A stretch of 64,000 nucleotides of DNA from Salinithrix halophila (GCF_042650125.1 NZ_JBHSAP010000003.1:49212-113211); one strand, 5' to 3'. Shown: positions 34,707 to 43,806, numbered from the stretch's first letter. Notes: a model not told the origin generated them from the sequence alone. Numbers and translations: made by a program.

Positions 34707-35093
34707 ATGAATTCCCTTGACGCCAGCACCTCAGAGGTGGATCCATGGGGCTTCTATAAGCGCCAGTGCACTTCTTTTGTCGCCTGGCGGATGAATCAAC
34801 GAGGCGTTGCCTTTGAAAACGGAATGCGCGGCGGCCACTGGGGAAACGCAGAACATTGGGATGAGAACGCTCGCGCCATCGGCTACCGGGTGGATAACCA
34901 GGCTGCCGTCGGAGCCATCGCGCAGTTCAACCCTGGTGAGGGAGGCAACGTTAGCTTCGGCCACATCGCCTATGTAACGGGGATTTCTGGGGCTACCATT
35001 ACCATTGAAGAATACAACTTCGACCCGCCTTACGAGTTCAGCCAGCGACAGATCCCCGCCTCCCAAGTGAGCAACTTTATCCATATCCAGTAA
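34707..35093 (+). CDS. CHAP domain amidase/endopeptidase
   Basis: The 128-residue protein is essentially one CHAP domain. The catalytic Cys is in KRQCTSFVAWRMNQ near residue 21, and the His is in FGHIAYVTGI near 86. NxxP-type acidic residues are in EEYNFDPPY. CHAP enzymes cut peptidoglycan peptides or amides. There is no signal peptide and only a weak AAAGG ribosome site before the ATG, and it begins just 19 bases past a terminator. The true start or export route is therefore uncertain. Confidence 0.75.
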   Translation: MNSLDASTSEVDPWGFYKRQCTSFVAWRMNQRGVAFENGMRGGHWGNAEHWDENARAIGYRVDNQAAVGAIAQFNPGEGGNVSFGHIAYVTGISGATITIEEYNFDPPYEFSQRQIPASQVSNFIHIQ

Positions 35094-35098
35094 GATTC

Positions 35099-35132
35099 AA
35101 AAACCCGAACCTCTAACGGTGCGGGTTTTTTC
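35099..35132. terminator. bidirectional terminator between CHAP and opuC genes
   Basis: AAAACCCG / CGGGTTTT with A- and T-runs between the two converging genes. Confidence 0.8.
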
Positions 35133-35135
35133 CTC

Positions 35136-36665
35136 TTAGCGGATCAATCCTTTTTTCTTCAGAAATTCCCGCGCCACCTTCTCCGGGTCTTCATCGTGGA
35201 AATCGACTCGGTAATTCATGCGGCGCATTTCCTTCTCCGTAATCCTTCCGGCCAGCTTGTTGAGGGCTCCTGCCAGCTCGGGGTGCTCATCCAAGGTTTC
35301 CTGCCGAAGAAGCGGGGCTCCCTGATAAGGCGGGAACAGGTTTTTGTCGTCCTCCAGCTCCAATAGGCGGTACTGGATCATATACCCGTCGGTGGAGTAG
35401 GCATCAATTAAGTCGACATCACCCGCTTCCAAAGCTTTCGACCGGAGACCGGCATCCATCGTCCGGATCTGTTTTAGGTGAATCCCGTATTTTCGTTGGA
35501 TTCCTTTATATCCGTCTACCCGGTCCTTAAACTCGAAGGTAAAACCAGCCCTAAGTTCTTCTTCATACCTCTTCAGATCGGAAATGGCTTTTAGATCGTA
35601 CTTCTTAGCTGTCTCCTGTTTTACTGCCAGAGCATACGTATTGTTGTATTTCATCGGCTTCAAATAAGCCATCTGATACTTGTCGGCCAACCCTTTCCGA
35701 GCCGCCGCGTAAACCTTTTCTTCTTGCGTCGATTCCGGCTCCTCCTTCAATAAGGCGGTCAAGGCGGTGCCGGTGAATTCAGGATAGATATCGATGTCCC
35801 CTTTGTTCAGGGCTTTGAAAAGAAAATCGGTTCCTCCGAGATCCGGCCGCAACCGGACGGTCAAATCCGTCTCCTCTTCGATGAGGAGCTTGTACATATG
35901 AATGAGGATATTGGGTTCAGCCCCCAGTTTTCCTCCGATCACGATGTTGCTACCGCCTCCTTGGACAGCCAGCGGGGCCAGCACCACGAGCGCCGCGACC
36001 GTAACAACGGAAGCAATCGGTTTGAACCCGGCTCCCCGGGACTTCTTCTCTATCAAACGCAGAATACCGTCAAAAAGGAGGGCCAAAAGAGCCGCTGGGA
36101 TCGCCCCCAACAAGATATATCCGTTGTCCGCCCGCTGAATGCCGGTAAGAATTAAATCCCCGAGACCACCGGCACCGATTAGGGCCGCTAGCGTGGCTGT
36201 ACCGACAATCAGAACCATGGCCGTTCGGATCCCTGCCATAATCACCGGCATCGCCAGTGGAATCTCCACCGTACGGAGCCTCCGCCAGGAACTCATCCCC
36301 ATCGCTGTCCCTGCCTCAACAAGAGCGGGGTCAACCTCCTTGATCCCCGTATAGGTATTCCGTAAGACAGGTAGGAGAGCATAAGCGGTCAGAGCGATGA
36401 CGGCTGGTACCTTGCCGATCCCGATCAAAGGGATGAGGAAACCGAGCAGAGCAAGACTGGGGATCGTCTGAAGTACCGCCGTAATGCCGATAATCACTTC
36501 CGCAGCTTTTTTTCGCCGTGTCAGCCAAACACCGAGGGGAACGGCAATCAACACCGCTAGCAAGAGGGAAATCAGGGAGAGTTGCAAGTGTTCCCACGTC
36601 GTAGTGATCAAGACATCGGACCGCTTTTGCGCCAAGTGGAACCATTCATTGAAGGTGTTCTCCAC
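35136..36665 (-). CDS. fused permease/substrate-binding protein, glycine betaine/carnitine/choline ABC transporter
   Basis: This 509-residue fusion has a BPD_transp_1 permease with about six helices (1-215) and an OpuAC-type substrate-binding domain (about 225-509). The binding domain starts near SNIVIGGKLGAEPNILIHMY and has YPEFTGTAL and IDAYSTDGYM. It should bring compatible solutes or their precursors into the cell under osmotic stress. In Bacillus OpuB/OpuC these are separate proteins. Its start overlaps the ATPase gene by 20 bases. Confidence 0.92.
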   Translation of the reverse strand: MENTFNEWFHLAQKRSDVLITTTWEHLQLSLISLLLAVLIAVPLGVWLTRRKKAAEVIIGITAVLQTIPSLALLGFLIPLIGIGKVPAVIALTAYALLPVLRNTYTGIKEVDPALVEAGTAMGMSSWRRLRTVEIPLAMPVIMAGIRTAMVLIVGTATLAALIGAGGLGDLILTGIQRADNGYILLGAIPAALLALLFDGILRLIEKKSRGAGFKPIASVVTVAALVVLAPLAVQGGGSNIVIGGKLGAEPNILIHMYKLLIEEETDLTVRLRPDLGGTDFLFKALNKGDIDIYPEFTGTALTALLKEEPESTQEEKVYAAARKGLADKYQMAYLKPMKYNNTYALAVKQETAKKYDLKAISDLKRYEEELRAGFTFEFKDRVDGYKGIQRKYGIHLKQIRTMDAGLRSKALEAGDVDLIDAYSTDGYMIQYRLLELEDDKNLFPPYQGAPLLRQETLDEHPELAGALNKLAGRITEKEMRRMNYRVDFHDEDPEKVAREFLKKKGLIR

Positions 36666-37722
36666 TGGCTTCTCCTCCTTCCCGGTTTGTTCTTTCCAGA
36701 TAGTCCACCATGTTTTTATACGAGAGAACCCCCACCAATCGATCTCCCTTCACGACTGGCAGTCTTTCTAACTCGTTCTTGCGGAAACGGGCTAGTGCTT
36801 CCTGAAGGGGAAGATGATTGTCCAGGGCGGGGCCCTTGGACAGCCATTCTCCTCTGTTCCACCGCCCCCGGTATCGTCCCTGTCCGTCTATGACGTAGAA
36901 GGGGCCGGTTTTCTCTTCTTTCTTGGCTAGCGCATCCTCTCGGATAATCCAAGGGCTCTCGCCGTCTGCAATGACATCCACCGCCGTTCTCCACGGGGAT
37001 TTGCGGTCCCCAATAAATCGGCGTACAAAGTCATCTGCTGGATGGTGTATCAGGTTTTGCGGCGTATCGATCTGACAAATGGCCCCTTTTTTCATCAAGC
37101 ACACCCGATCTCCCAGCGCCAAGGCTTCATCCATGTCATGGGTGACGAAGATGATGGTCTTTTTGATTTCCTGTTGCAGCTTTTGGATGTCCTTTTGCAG
37201 CCGTTCCCGACTGATCGGATCCAGTGCGCTGAAGGGCTCATCCATCAGGATGATATCGGGATCAGCGGCGAGAGCCCGAACCACCCCCACCCGCTGCTGC
37301 TCCCCACCAGAGAGTTCTGAGGGTCGTCGACTCCGGTAGGTAGCAGGATCTAAGCCCACCATATCCAGGAGTTCGTCGGTTCGCCGCCGAATCTTCCCTT
37401 TGTCCCACTTTCGCATCTCCGGCACAACCGCGATATTCTCCGCCACGTTCATATGAGGAAAGAGAGCAATTTGCTGTAGTACATACCCGATATTCCAGCG
37501 CAGTTCATGAATATCAAAGTGGTGGATTTCCCTGTCGCGGATCCTGATTTCACCTTCTGTCGGCTCGATCAGACGGTTGACCAGCTTCATCGTCGTGGTC
37601 TTTCCGCACCCCGAAGGGCCGATTAAAACAAAAAATTCCCCTTCCTCCACCTGGAAGTTGAGGGACTTCAGCGCTTCAGTCCCGTCCGCATAGGTTTTGC
37701 TCACAGCTGAAAAGGTAATCAC
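36646..37722 (-). CDS. glycine betaine/carnitine/choline ABC transporter ATP-binding protein
   Basis: The 358-residue protein has Walker A GPSGCGKTTT near residue 37, signature LSGGEQQR, Walker B IILMDEPFSALD and a C-terminal pair of CBS-like segments ending DRLVGVLSYKNMVDYL. It matches the OpuCA/OpuBA/ProV group in which CBS domains sense ionic strength. It is the first gene of the two-gene operon. Confidence 0.93.
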   Translation of the reverse strand: MITFSAVSKTYADGTEALKSLNFQVEEGEFFVLIGPSGCGKTTTMKLVNRLIEPTEGEIRIRDREIHHFDIHELRWNIGYVLQQIALFPHMNVAENIAVVPEMRKWDKGKIRRRTDELLDMVGLDPATYRSRRPSELSGGEQQRVGVVRALAADPDIILMDEPFSALDPISRERLQKDIQKLQQEIKKTIIFVTHDMDEALALGDRVCLMKKGAICQIDTPQNLIHHPADDFVRRFIGDRKSPWRTAVDVIADGESPWIIREDALAKKEEKTGPFYVIDGQGRYRGRWNRGEWLSKGPALDNHLPLQEALARFRKNELERLPVVKGDRLVGVLSYKNMVDYLERTNREGGEASGEHLQ

Positions 37723-38143
37723 CGTCTCACTCCCACCCTTTTTCGTACTTGGCCAACCCTGACTTTTTTTCCCTAACCGTCGTGGAAACGACCCTTCTCA
37801 TTCTCCCCTCTCACGATCTTGAAACAACCATATCAGATTGATCCCTTTCCTGACATCCTTCGGTAGGGGTATACAGAATAGAAAATCTCCCTATATAATG
37901 AAACCAAAATCAGACAAAATTCTGGGAACCAATGCAATCATTCCCGGTTTCGAAGGATTGCCCCGGTAGCATGTCCAACATCCAGGCAGATTATCGCTAG
38001 CTTCCCAAGCCGACATCTTCACGACATGAACACGGAATGAAAAATTTGTGTTAATTTCATGTCGGTCAGCGAAGAAACGGACGGAACAGCAGGAAAAATC
38101 GTGTTTTCCCGTGTACAATGAAAACTGGAGAGGAGTGAAAGAC
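37723..38143. promoter_or_regulatory. divergent promoter region between the opuC-type operon and the monooxygenase gene
   Basis: About 420 bases without a gene. A 9-bp inverted repeat (CGACATGAA at 38022-38030, TTCATGTCG at 38056-38064) lies 80 bases before the monooxygenase start and could be an operator. On the minus strand TTGTCT and TATAGG about 16 bases apart near 37890-37920 may drive the transporter. Both are tentative. Confidence 0.4.
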
Positions 38144-38443
38144 ATGTACCAGGTGAACAATCGGATCACCCTTCGGTCCGAGGAGCAATTAGACCACCTC
38201 CGCAAGATGTTCGATGGTGCCGCCGGACGAATGGAGACGGTACCGGGCTTTGTTTCCTTCCGGCTGCTAAAGAAGGAGGACGGTTCCCAGCTGGTAGTCG
38301 AAACAGTTTTCGAAAGCAAAGAAGCTTATATCAACTGGACGGAGAGCGAACACTTCGCCCGCGCCCATGGCGGAAAAAGCGGCTCCCAAGGAGAGCGGCA
38401 AGCCGACCTGGAGCGATTCGAAGTGTTGATCGGCTCCCATTGA
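38144..38443 (+). CDS. antibiotic biosynthesis monooxygenase/heme-degrading family protein
   Basis: The 99-residue single ABM domain has an Asn in YQVNNRITL, a Trp in YINWTESEHF and a His just after it, resembling the Asn-Trp-His set of IsdG/HmoA heme-degrading monooxygenases. It may release iron from heme; other small ABM proteins act on quinones. The ORF is open further upstream, but ATG 38144 with GAGAGGAGTG is the supported start. A membrane protein gene follows by 25 bases. Confidence 0.78.
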   Translation: MYQVNNRITLRSEEQLDHLRKMFDGAAGRMETVPGFVSFRLLKKEDGSQLVVETVFESKEAYINWTESEHFARAHGGKSGSQGERQADLERFEVLIGSH

Positions 38444-38468
38444 TTCGAGAAAGGCTTGGTGATTTGAG

Positions 38469-38921
38469 ATGGTAGGTTACAAGATCGCCCTCTTTATCCA
38501 CATCCTCAGCGTAGCCAGCTGGTTTGGCGGTCTAGCCGTCATGTCCGTTTGGCTGCGTAAATCGATCAAACTGAATGAAACCGGCATTTCGATGACAAAG
38601 AGTATGGAAAGCGTCCACAACCTAAACGTTCGCATGATGATACCGGTGGCGATCCTAGCCCTGGCGGCTGGTCTCTACATGCTCGTCTCCGGCAACTTCG
38701 GTGCAGACAAGCCCCTATGGCTCACGATCAAGGAGCGCTTCGGCAGCCTTTTTATCCTATTATACGCGATCGGGCTGCCGATCTATGGAGGCAAACTCTT
38801 CAAAAAGGTGGCGGAAGGCGGCGATCAGGCTGTTTCGGTTGTAAAACGTTACATCGCCCTGCTCAATACTACCTTGGTGGTCCTTCTCTTTATCATCTTC
38901 GTTGTTAGTTTCAAATTCTAA
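38469..38921 (+). CDS. four-helix membrane protein, CopD/DUF2269-like
   Basis: The 150-residue protein has four hydrophobic segments, with His in the first (ALFIHILSVASWFGGL) and an aromatic WFGG motif as in DUF2269/CopD-type proteins that may bind heme or copper. It is probably co-transcribed with the heme-degrading-type protein. Function is unproven. Confidence 0.68.
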   Translation: MVGYKIALFIHILSVASWFGGLAVMSVWLRKSIKLNETGISMTKSMESVHNLNVRMMIPVAILALAAGLYMLVSGNFGADKPLWLTIKERFGSLFILLYAIGLPIYGGKLFKKVAEGGDQAVSVVKRYIALLNTTLVVLLFIIFVVSFKF

Positions 38922-38940
38922 TGGCTATACGGTTATCAAA

Positions 38941-38992
38941 AGAACACCGTTCTCTTCCTTCATGAACAGGAAGAGAACGGTGTTCTTTTTTG
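38941..38992 (+). terminator. strong terminator after the ABM-membrane protein pair
   Basis: A 19-bp perfect hairpin (AGAACACCGTTCTCTTCCT and complement) followed by TTTTTT. Confidence 0.9.
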
Positions 38993-38998
38993 AAAAAA

Positions 38999-39024
38999 TG
39001 AAACCCTCCCCTCTTTCATCCGTA
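38999..39024 (+). promoter_or_regulatory. SigW-type promoter of yuaF-floT
   Basis: TGAAAC at 38999-39004, a spacer of exactly 16 bases, and CGTA at 39021-39024 match the SigW consensus (TGAAAC-N16/17-CGTA). It lies 39 bases before the NfeD-like gene start, and the equivalent Bacillus operon is a SigW target. A SigW gene is in the window at 57823-58389. Confidence 0.8.
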
Positions 39025-39062
39025 TCATTCAATGACATACCGGTGAAGGGGGTGTGGACCCA

Positions 39063-39593
39063 ATGGAATGGACGACGATTTACTGGGCTTGTTTTTTTAT
39101 CGGGTTAGGTTTGACAGGGATCATCTGGCTGTTCGGAGATTTGCTGGACGGCGTGTTGGATGGCCTGATGGAGTTGGGTGCTCCTCTGGTAACCCCCCTA
39201 ACTCTGGTCGGCGCGCTAACCGCTTTTGGAGCTTCGGGGATCGTGCTGGGACAGACGACCCCTTTGGAGGGGCTCCTGCTGACAGGTTCAGCGCTCTTCA
39301 CAGCGCTGGCCGTCTTTTTCACTCTTTATCTGTTCTTTGTCAAACCCATGGAAAATGCGGAAAGTTCCATCGGCTTTCGACTGAGTGACCTCACGGGCCG
39401 GAAGGGGGAAGTCATCACGACGATCCCAGCCACGGGTTGCGGTGAGGTCCTAATCTGGACAGGTGGCGGCAACACCAATCAAATCGCTTCCAGTTTCCAT
39501 GGAGAATCGATCCCCCAAGGCAGCCGCATCGTGGTACAAAAAGTGGAGGAGCACACGCTGTGGGTGGTACCGGATGAACCTAACGAGGAGTGA
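39063..39593 (+). CDS. NfeD-like membrane protein (YuaF type)
   Basis: The 176-residue protein has an N-terminal helix, then two helices (about 45-100). Its C-terminal OB-fold has LTGRKGEVITTIPATGCGEV and ends GSRIVVQKVEEHTLWV. NfeD proteins partner with flotillins in membrane microdomains, and the flotillin gene follows directly. ATG 39063 is preferred over GTG 39054 because AAGGGGG is ten bases from the ATG. Confidence 0.88.
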   Translation: MEWTTIYWACFFIGLGLTGIIWLFGDLLDGVLDGLMELGAPLVTPLTLVGALTAFGASGIVLGQTTPLEGLLLTGSALFTALAVFFTLYLFFVKPMENAESSIGFRLSDLTGRKGEVITTIPATGCGEVLIWTGGGNTNQIASSFHGESIPQGSRIVVQKVEEHTLWVVPDEPNEE

Positions 39594-39600
39594 ACTCAAT

Positions 39601-41082
39601 TTGACCATTCTACCCGTACTGATTCTCGCGGGAGTCGCTTTCTGCGTCCTCGCGATCGGCTTCTGGGCCCGTTACAAGACTGTAGGGGCCGATGAAGCCC
39701 TCATCGTCACCGGCAGCATGTTGGGACGCAAAAACGTGCTCACTGACGACTCCGGAAAAAAGATGAAGATCATTCGCGGAGGCGGGGCATTTATCGTACC
39801 GATTTTCCAGAGAGCTGAACGCCTCTCTCTCCTTTCCCACAAACTGACCGTCTCCACACCAGAGGTGTACACCGAACAGGGCGTCCCGGTGATGGCCGAC
39901 GGAGTCGCTATTATCAAGATCGGCGGCTCACTGGATGACGTAGCCACCGCCGCCGAACAGTTCATGGGTAAAGAGGTCGACTTGTTAAAAGATGAAGCGG
40001 AAGAAGTGCTGGAAGGCCACCTGCGGGCGATCTTGGGTACGATGACCGTGGAAGAGATCTACAAAAACCGCGACCGCTTCGCTCAGGAGGTTCAGGCGGT
40101 GGCAGCTAAGGACCTGAAAAAGATGGGACTAGCCATCGTTTCTTTTACCATCAAGGATGTCCGGGATAACAACGGCTACCTTGACGCGCTGGGTCGCCCT
40201 CGGATCGCTGCGGTCCGCCGGGATGCGGACATCGCCGAGGCCAACGCCCGCCGGGATACCGAGATCCAAACCTCCAAAGCCCGGGAAGAAGGGACCAAAG
40301 CCACCCTTGTCTCCGAAACCCATATCGCCGAAGCTCAGAAAGAAAAAGAGCTGCACGTCGCTCATTTTAAAATTGAGCAGGATATGAAGAAAGCGGAAGC
40401 GGACCAGGCTTATCAATTGCAGGAAAACCGCTACAAGCAACAGGTCGTCGACGAAGAGATGAAAATCGAGCTCGTCCGGAAGCAGAAGGCGATCGAATTG
40501 GAGGAAAAAGAAATCCTCCGCCGTGAAAAACAATACGATGCTGAAGTGCGTAAAAAGGCGGACGCCGACCGCTACTCCCAGGAACAGGCCGCCCAAGCTG
40601 CCCGCTTTGAACGGGAAGCACAGGCCCGGGCTGAAGCGGAAGCGATCCGTACTAAGGGGTTGGCTGACGCCGAATCCCACAAAGCACAGGGTCAGGCTCA
40701 GGCGGAAGTCATTCGATCCAAAGGGTTGGCCGAGGCGGAAGCCAAAGAAAAGCTGGCGGAAGCCTTTGAACGCTATGGCCAGGCTGCCATTCTCGACCTG
40801 GTGGTTAAAATGCTTCCCGAACTGGCCGGCAAAGTGGCCGAACCGATGGAACGGATCGATCGTATCACCGTCGTTGACTCCGGCAACGGCGGCGACGGCG
40901 CCGCCAAGGTATCTAACTACGTTACCCGCTTGATGGCCCAGGCCCCGGAAATGGTCAAACAGGTCTCCGGGATCGACATCAACCAGATGATCCACGACGC
41001 CAACACTCGTAATGACAAACCGGCACACCCTGTCCCATCCCGTCCCGAAACGGAAACCGCAACGGAGAAAACTGCCGGATAA
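39601..41082 (+). CDS. floT: flotillin FloT
   Basis: The 493-residue protein has an N-terminal membrane hairpin, then an SPFH/Band 7 domain (about 60-200: RLSLLSHKLTVSTPEVYTEQ). A long coiled-coil with Glu-Ala repeats follows (EAQKEKEL, AEAEAIRTKG), and the end is QAPEMVKQVSGID. It scaffolds membrane microdomains. TTG 39601 has GAGGAG ten bases upstream, overlapping the end of the NfeD gene. Confidence 0.95.
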   Translation: MTILPVLILAGVAFCVLAIGFWARYKTVGADEALIVTGSMLGRKNVLTDDSGKKMKIIRGGGAFIVPIFQRAERLSLLSHKLTVSTPEVYTEQGVPVMADGVAIIKIGGSLDDVATAAEQFMGKEVDLLKDEAEEVLEGHLRAILGTMTVEEIYKNRDRFAQEVQAVAAKDLKKMGLAIVSFTIKDVRDNNGYLDALGRPRIAAVRRDADIAEANARRDTEIQTSKAREEGTKATLVSETHIAEAQKEKELHVAHFKIEQDMKKAEADQAYQLQENRYKQQVVDEEMKIELVRKQKAIELEEKEILRREKQYDAEVRKKADADRYSQEQAAQAARFEREAQARAEAEAIRTKGLADAESHKAQGQAQAEVIRSKGLAEAEAKEKLAEAFERYGQAAILDLVVKMLPELAGKVAEPMERIDRITVVDSGNGGDGAAKVSNYVTRLMAQAPEMVKQVSGIDINQMIHDANTRNDKPAHPVPSRPETETATEKTAG

Positions 41083-41093
41083 CATCTGATATG

Positions 41094-41130
41094 AAAAAAG
41101 AGAGGGGGAAATGCACCCCTCTCTTTTTTA
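41094..41130. terminator. bidirectional terminator between floT and the P-type ATPase gene
   Basis: AAAAGAGAGGGG / CCCCTCTCTTTT with A- and T-runs. Confidence 0.88.
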
Positions 41131-41143
41131 GTCGCTGGAACCA

Positions 41144-43078
41144 TCACTTTAACAGCCGCAATCCGTTCAAGATGACAAGGAGGGTACTTCCTTCGTGGCC
41201 GATGACCCCGAAAGGGAGAGAAATTACCCCGAGGAAGTTGGCCGTGATCAGGCAAGTGATTACCACCGAGGCGAAGAGAAGGTTTTGCCTGATGATAAAA
41301 CCGGTTCGCTTCCCGAGAGCGATCGCATCAGCAACTCGGTTCAGGTCGTCATGCATCAGTACGACCCGGGCGGTTTCCAGAGCAACATCGCTTCCCGCAG
41401 CACCCATGGCTACCCCGATATCCGCTACAGCCAAAGCCGGGGCATCGTTCACCCCGTCTCCAACCATCGCCGTCAAGCCGAAACGCCGCTGCCACCGATG
41501 AAGAGCGTTCACCTTTTCTTCGGGCAACAGCTCCGCTTCTACCCAGTCTATCCCGACTTCATCGGCAATCGCCGCTGCTGCCTGCCGACGGTCACCCGTC
41601 AACATGACTACTTGGACTCCCAGTTCCTTCAACCGTCTCACCACTGTCCTGGCTTCCGGGCGGATCGTATCTCGTAAAGCAATCAGGCCGACGGCACCGT
41701 GATCGCTCCGGATGCAGATCACGGTCTTCCCTTCTCCCTCCAGACGGCAGAGCTCCTCAGCCTCCTCGTCTCCGGCCAGCCAGCCCGGCTTTCCCAACCG
41801 CCAGGTGGTTCCGTTCCACTCCGCTTCCACCCCGTATCCCGTTTTAGAGCGGAACGATTCTGGCTGGGTACAAGAAATCCCTCGTTGATTCGCCTGTGTA
41901 ACAATGGCACGGGCGATGGGATGTTCTGACAGACTTTCAACCGAAGCCGCTGCCGCAAGCAGTTCTTTATCATCTTCAGCACCGAATGTGAGGACATCCG
42001 TTACCTGCAGTTCCCCTCGGGTCAGTGTGCCCGTCTTGTCGAAGGCGACTACGTTCACCTCGCCAAGGGATTGCACGTAGGCACCTCCTTTAAACAACAT
42101 CCCTCTCCGTGCTCCCCAGGACATGGCGGACAGTACCGCTGGCATGATGGAAGCAACGACTGCACAAGGAGAGGCCACTACCAGAAAGACCATTCCCCGG
42201 TATACAGACTCCTGCAACGTCCATTCCCAAAGGAAGGGGGGAACCAGGATCAACCATAGGGTAACCGCTACGATGCTCCAGGCATAGAGACCTTCCAGAC
42301 GATCGATGCGTCGTTGAACGGGGGGCTGCTGCGTTTTTGCTTCCTCCACCAGTTGAACGATTTTGGAAAAGGTGCTCTCCGATGCCGGATGATCTACCCG
42401 TACAAAGAGAGAGCCCTGGCCATTCAAGGTGCCTGCAAACACCTGGTTCCCCGCTTCTTTGTCCACCGGAACGGACTCCCCGGTGATGGCAGCTTGGTCT
42501 ACCTCGCTCCGACCTTCCAGAACCGTCCCATCGGCGGGAATCTGCTCCCCTGGTTTAACCGCTACCACATCACCGATTTTCAAGGCATCGATGGAGATCC
42601 GCCGTTCCCCTGCTTTCGTCCACAACCAAGCGGACTGGGGCTGGAGGGACAGCAAGGAGGACAGGTCCCGTCGGCTTCGCTGCTCACTGTAGCTTTCAAG
42701 GGCACCGCTCAGAGAGAAAATAAAAATGAGCAAAGCTCCCTCCATCCAAAAACCGATCACCGCAGCTCCCCCGCCGGCAAACAGCATCAGCAAATTGACG
42801 TCTAGTTTCCCCGCCTTATACAGCGCCATGATCCCTTCCCCAGCTTTGACGAACCCCCCTACCACATATGCAACCAAGTAAAGGAAAGGACTCACATATC
42901 CAGCGTTTCCTTCTGTCAGCCAAGCAACTAGGATCAACAAACCACAAAGAAGAGCCGCCGCTCCTTCACCATGTCGCTTCAGGTTTCGTCTCCATCCTGC
43001 ACCCTTCTCTATACATTCAACCGGACGGCAGGCGGTCATCGGTGACAACCCATCGCGCTTGATCCCTTCCTTCATCAT
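41144..43078 (-). CDS. P1B-type heavy-metal ATPase, ZosA/PfeT-like
   Basis: The 644-residue P-type ATPase has the phosphorylation site AFDKTGTLT near residue 345, TGES in the actuator domain, the metal-site SPCAVVAS motif in helix 6, and GDGVNDAPAL. It has no N-terminal heavy-metal (HMA) domain. The C-terminal HEGSTLLVILNGLRLLK matches the Bacillus ZosA/PfeT group, which exports ferrous iron and relates to zinc. A PerR-like box lies upstream, which fits PerR control of pfeT. Metal specificity is an inference. Confidence 0.9.
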   Translation of the reverse strand: MMKEGIKRDGLSPMTACRPVECIEKGAGWRRNLKRHGEGAAALLCGLLILVAWLTEGNAGYVSPFLYLVAYVVGGFVKAGEGIMALYKAGKLDVNLLMLFAGGGAAVIGFWMEGALLIFIFSLSGALESYSEQRSRRDLSSLLSLQPQSAWLWTKAGERRISIDALKIGDVVAVKPGEQIPADGTVLEGRSEVDQAAITGESVPVDKEAGNQVFAGTLNGQGSLFVRVDHPASESTFSKIVQLVEEAKTQQPPVQRRIDRLEGLYAWSIVAVTLWLILVPPFLWEWTLQESVYRGMVFLVVASPCAVVASIMPAVLSAMSWGARRGMLFKGGAYVQSLGEVNVVAFDKTGTLTRGELQVTDVLTFGAEDDKELLAAAASVESLSEHPIARAIVTQANQRGISCTQPESFRSKTGYGVEAEWNGTTWRLGKPGWLAGDEEAEELCRLEGEGKTVICIRSDHGAVGLIALRDTIRPEARTVVRRLKELGVQVVMLTGDRRQAAAAIADEVGIDWVEAELLPEEKVNALHRWQRRFGLTAMVGDGVNDAPALAVADIGVAMGAAGSDVALETARVVLMHDDLNRVADAIALGKRTGFIIRQNLLFASVVITCLITANFLGVISLPFGVIGHEGSTLLVILNGLRLLK

Positions 43079-43172
43079 TCATACCGCCTTTCCCCCATAA
43101 CCCTTGAGAATAAAATTCATTGTTAATAGCCGTATAACAACGCATGCTGCCCGCTCGAAGCGGACAGCATGA

Positions 43173-43187
43173 TGAAAATGAGTCTCA
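43173..43187. promoter_or_regulatory. second, weaker Fur/PerR-like site
   Basis: TGAAAATGAGTCTCA matches the 7-1-7 Fur/PerR pattern at 12 of 15 positions, about 100 bases before the ATPase start. Confidence 0.35.
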
Positions 43188-43228
43188 ATTTTGGCACCTG
43201 TAAATAAAGTTTCCCACGGGAAATTTAT

Positions 43229-43243
43229 TTGTAATTATTATAA
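43229..43243. promoter_or_regulatory. PerR box upstream of the P-type ATPase
   Basis: TTGTAATTATTATAA matches the Bacillus PerR box TTATAATNATTATAA with one mismatch. It lies about 150 bases upstream of the ATPase on the minus strand and overlaps a TATAAT that could be the -10. PerR is known to repress Bacillus zosA/pfeT. Confidence 0.65.
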
Positions 43244-43435
43244 ATAAATCACAGCCCTTTGCATACCCTTATTTAGAATCACTATCGATTAAGTAGCAGA
43301 CCCTTTCCCTATCCTATGCTCCTCTCATAAGAAAAGGGACTGGACAAATGGGCGAAGAACTGTGGCGAAGAGGTGAAACCGCGTGATTTCAACCTCAGGT
43401 CGATTTATACTACAGGAAAGGGGTGGTGATTCAAA

Positions 43436-43801
43436 ATGAAACTGTTTATCCTGTTGGGAGCTATCAACATGTTTCTGGCGATCTCCCTTGGTGCTTTCGG
43501 TGCCCATGGGCTAGAAGGAAAAGTCTCCGACCGCATGTTGTCCAACTGGCAGACCGGGGCTCACTATCACATGATCCATGCCTTAGCTTTGCTGTTCATC
43601 GGGCTTTTGATCGATAAGATCGGTCCCTCTCCCCTTGTCAACGTCGGCGGCTGGCTGATCCTCGCCGGCATCGTCCTCTTCGCTGGAAGCCTGTATGTGT
43701 TGGTTCTAACCAATATCAAAGTACTTGGTGCCATTACCCCCATCGGGGGGATTTCCTTCCTCACCGGATGGATCTGTATCGCCATCGCCGCCCTCCGATA
43801 A
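43436..43801 (+). CDS. DUF423 family membrane protein
   Basis: The 121-residue protein has four helices, with the DUF423 hallmarks SLGAFGAHGLEGKVSDR after the first and HYHMIHALALLFIGL in the second. Function is unknown; it is widely conserved. GAAAGGGGTGGTG lies before the ATG. Terminators follow. Confidence 0.88.
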   Translation: MKLFILLGAINMFLAISLGAFGAHGLEGKVSDRMLSNWQTGAHYHMIHALALLFIGLLIDKIGPSPLVNVGGWLILAGIVLFAGSLYVLVLTNIKVLGAITPIGGISFLTGWICIAIAALR

Positions 43802-43806
43802 CCTCT

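Noticed and set aside
37891..38319. Minus-strand open frame of 142 codons
   Set aside because: It overlaps the monooxygenase gene on the other strand, lacks a ribosome site, and its translation is rich in Ser, Arg and Pro like a shadow frame.
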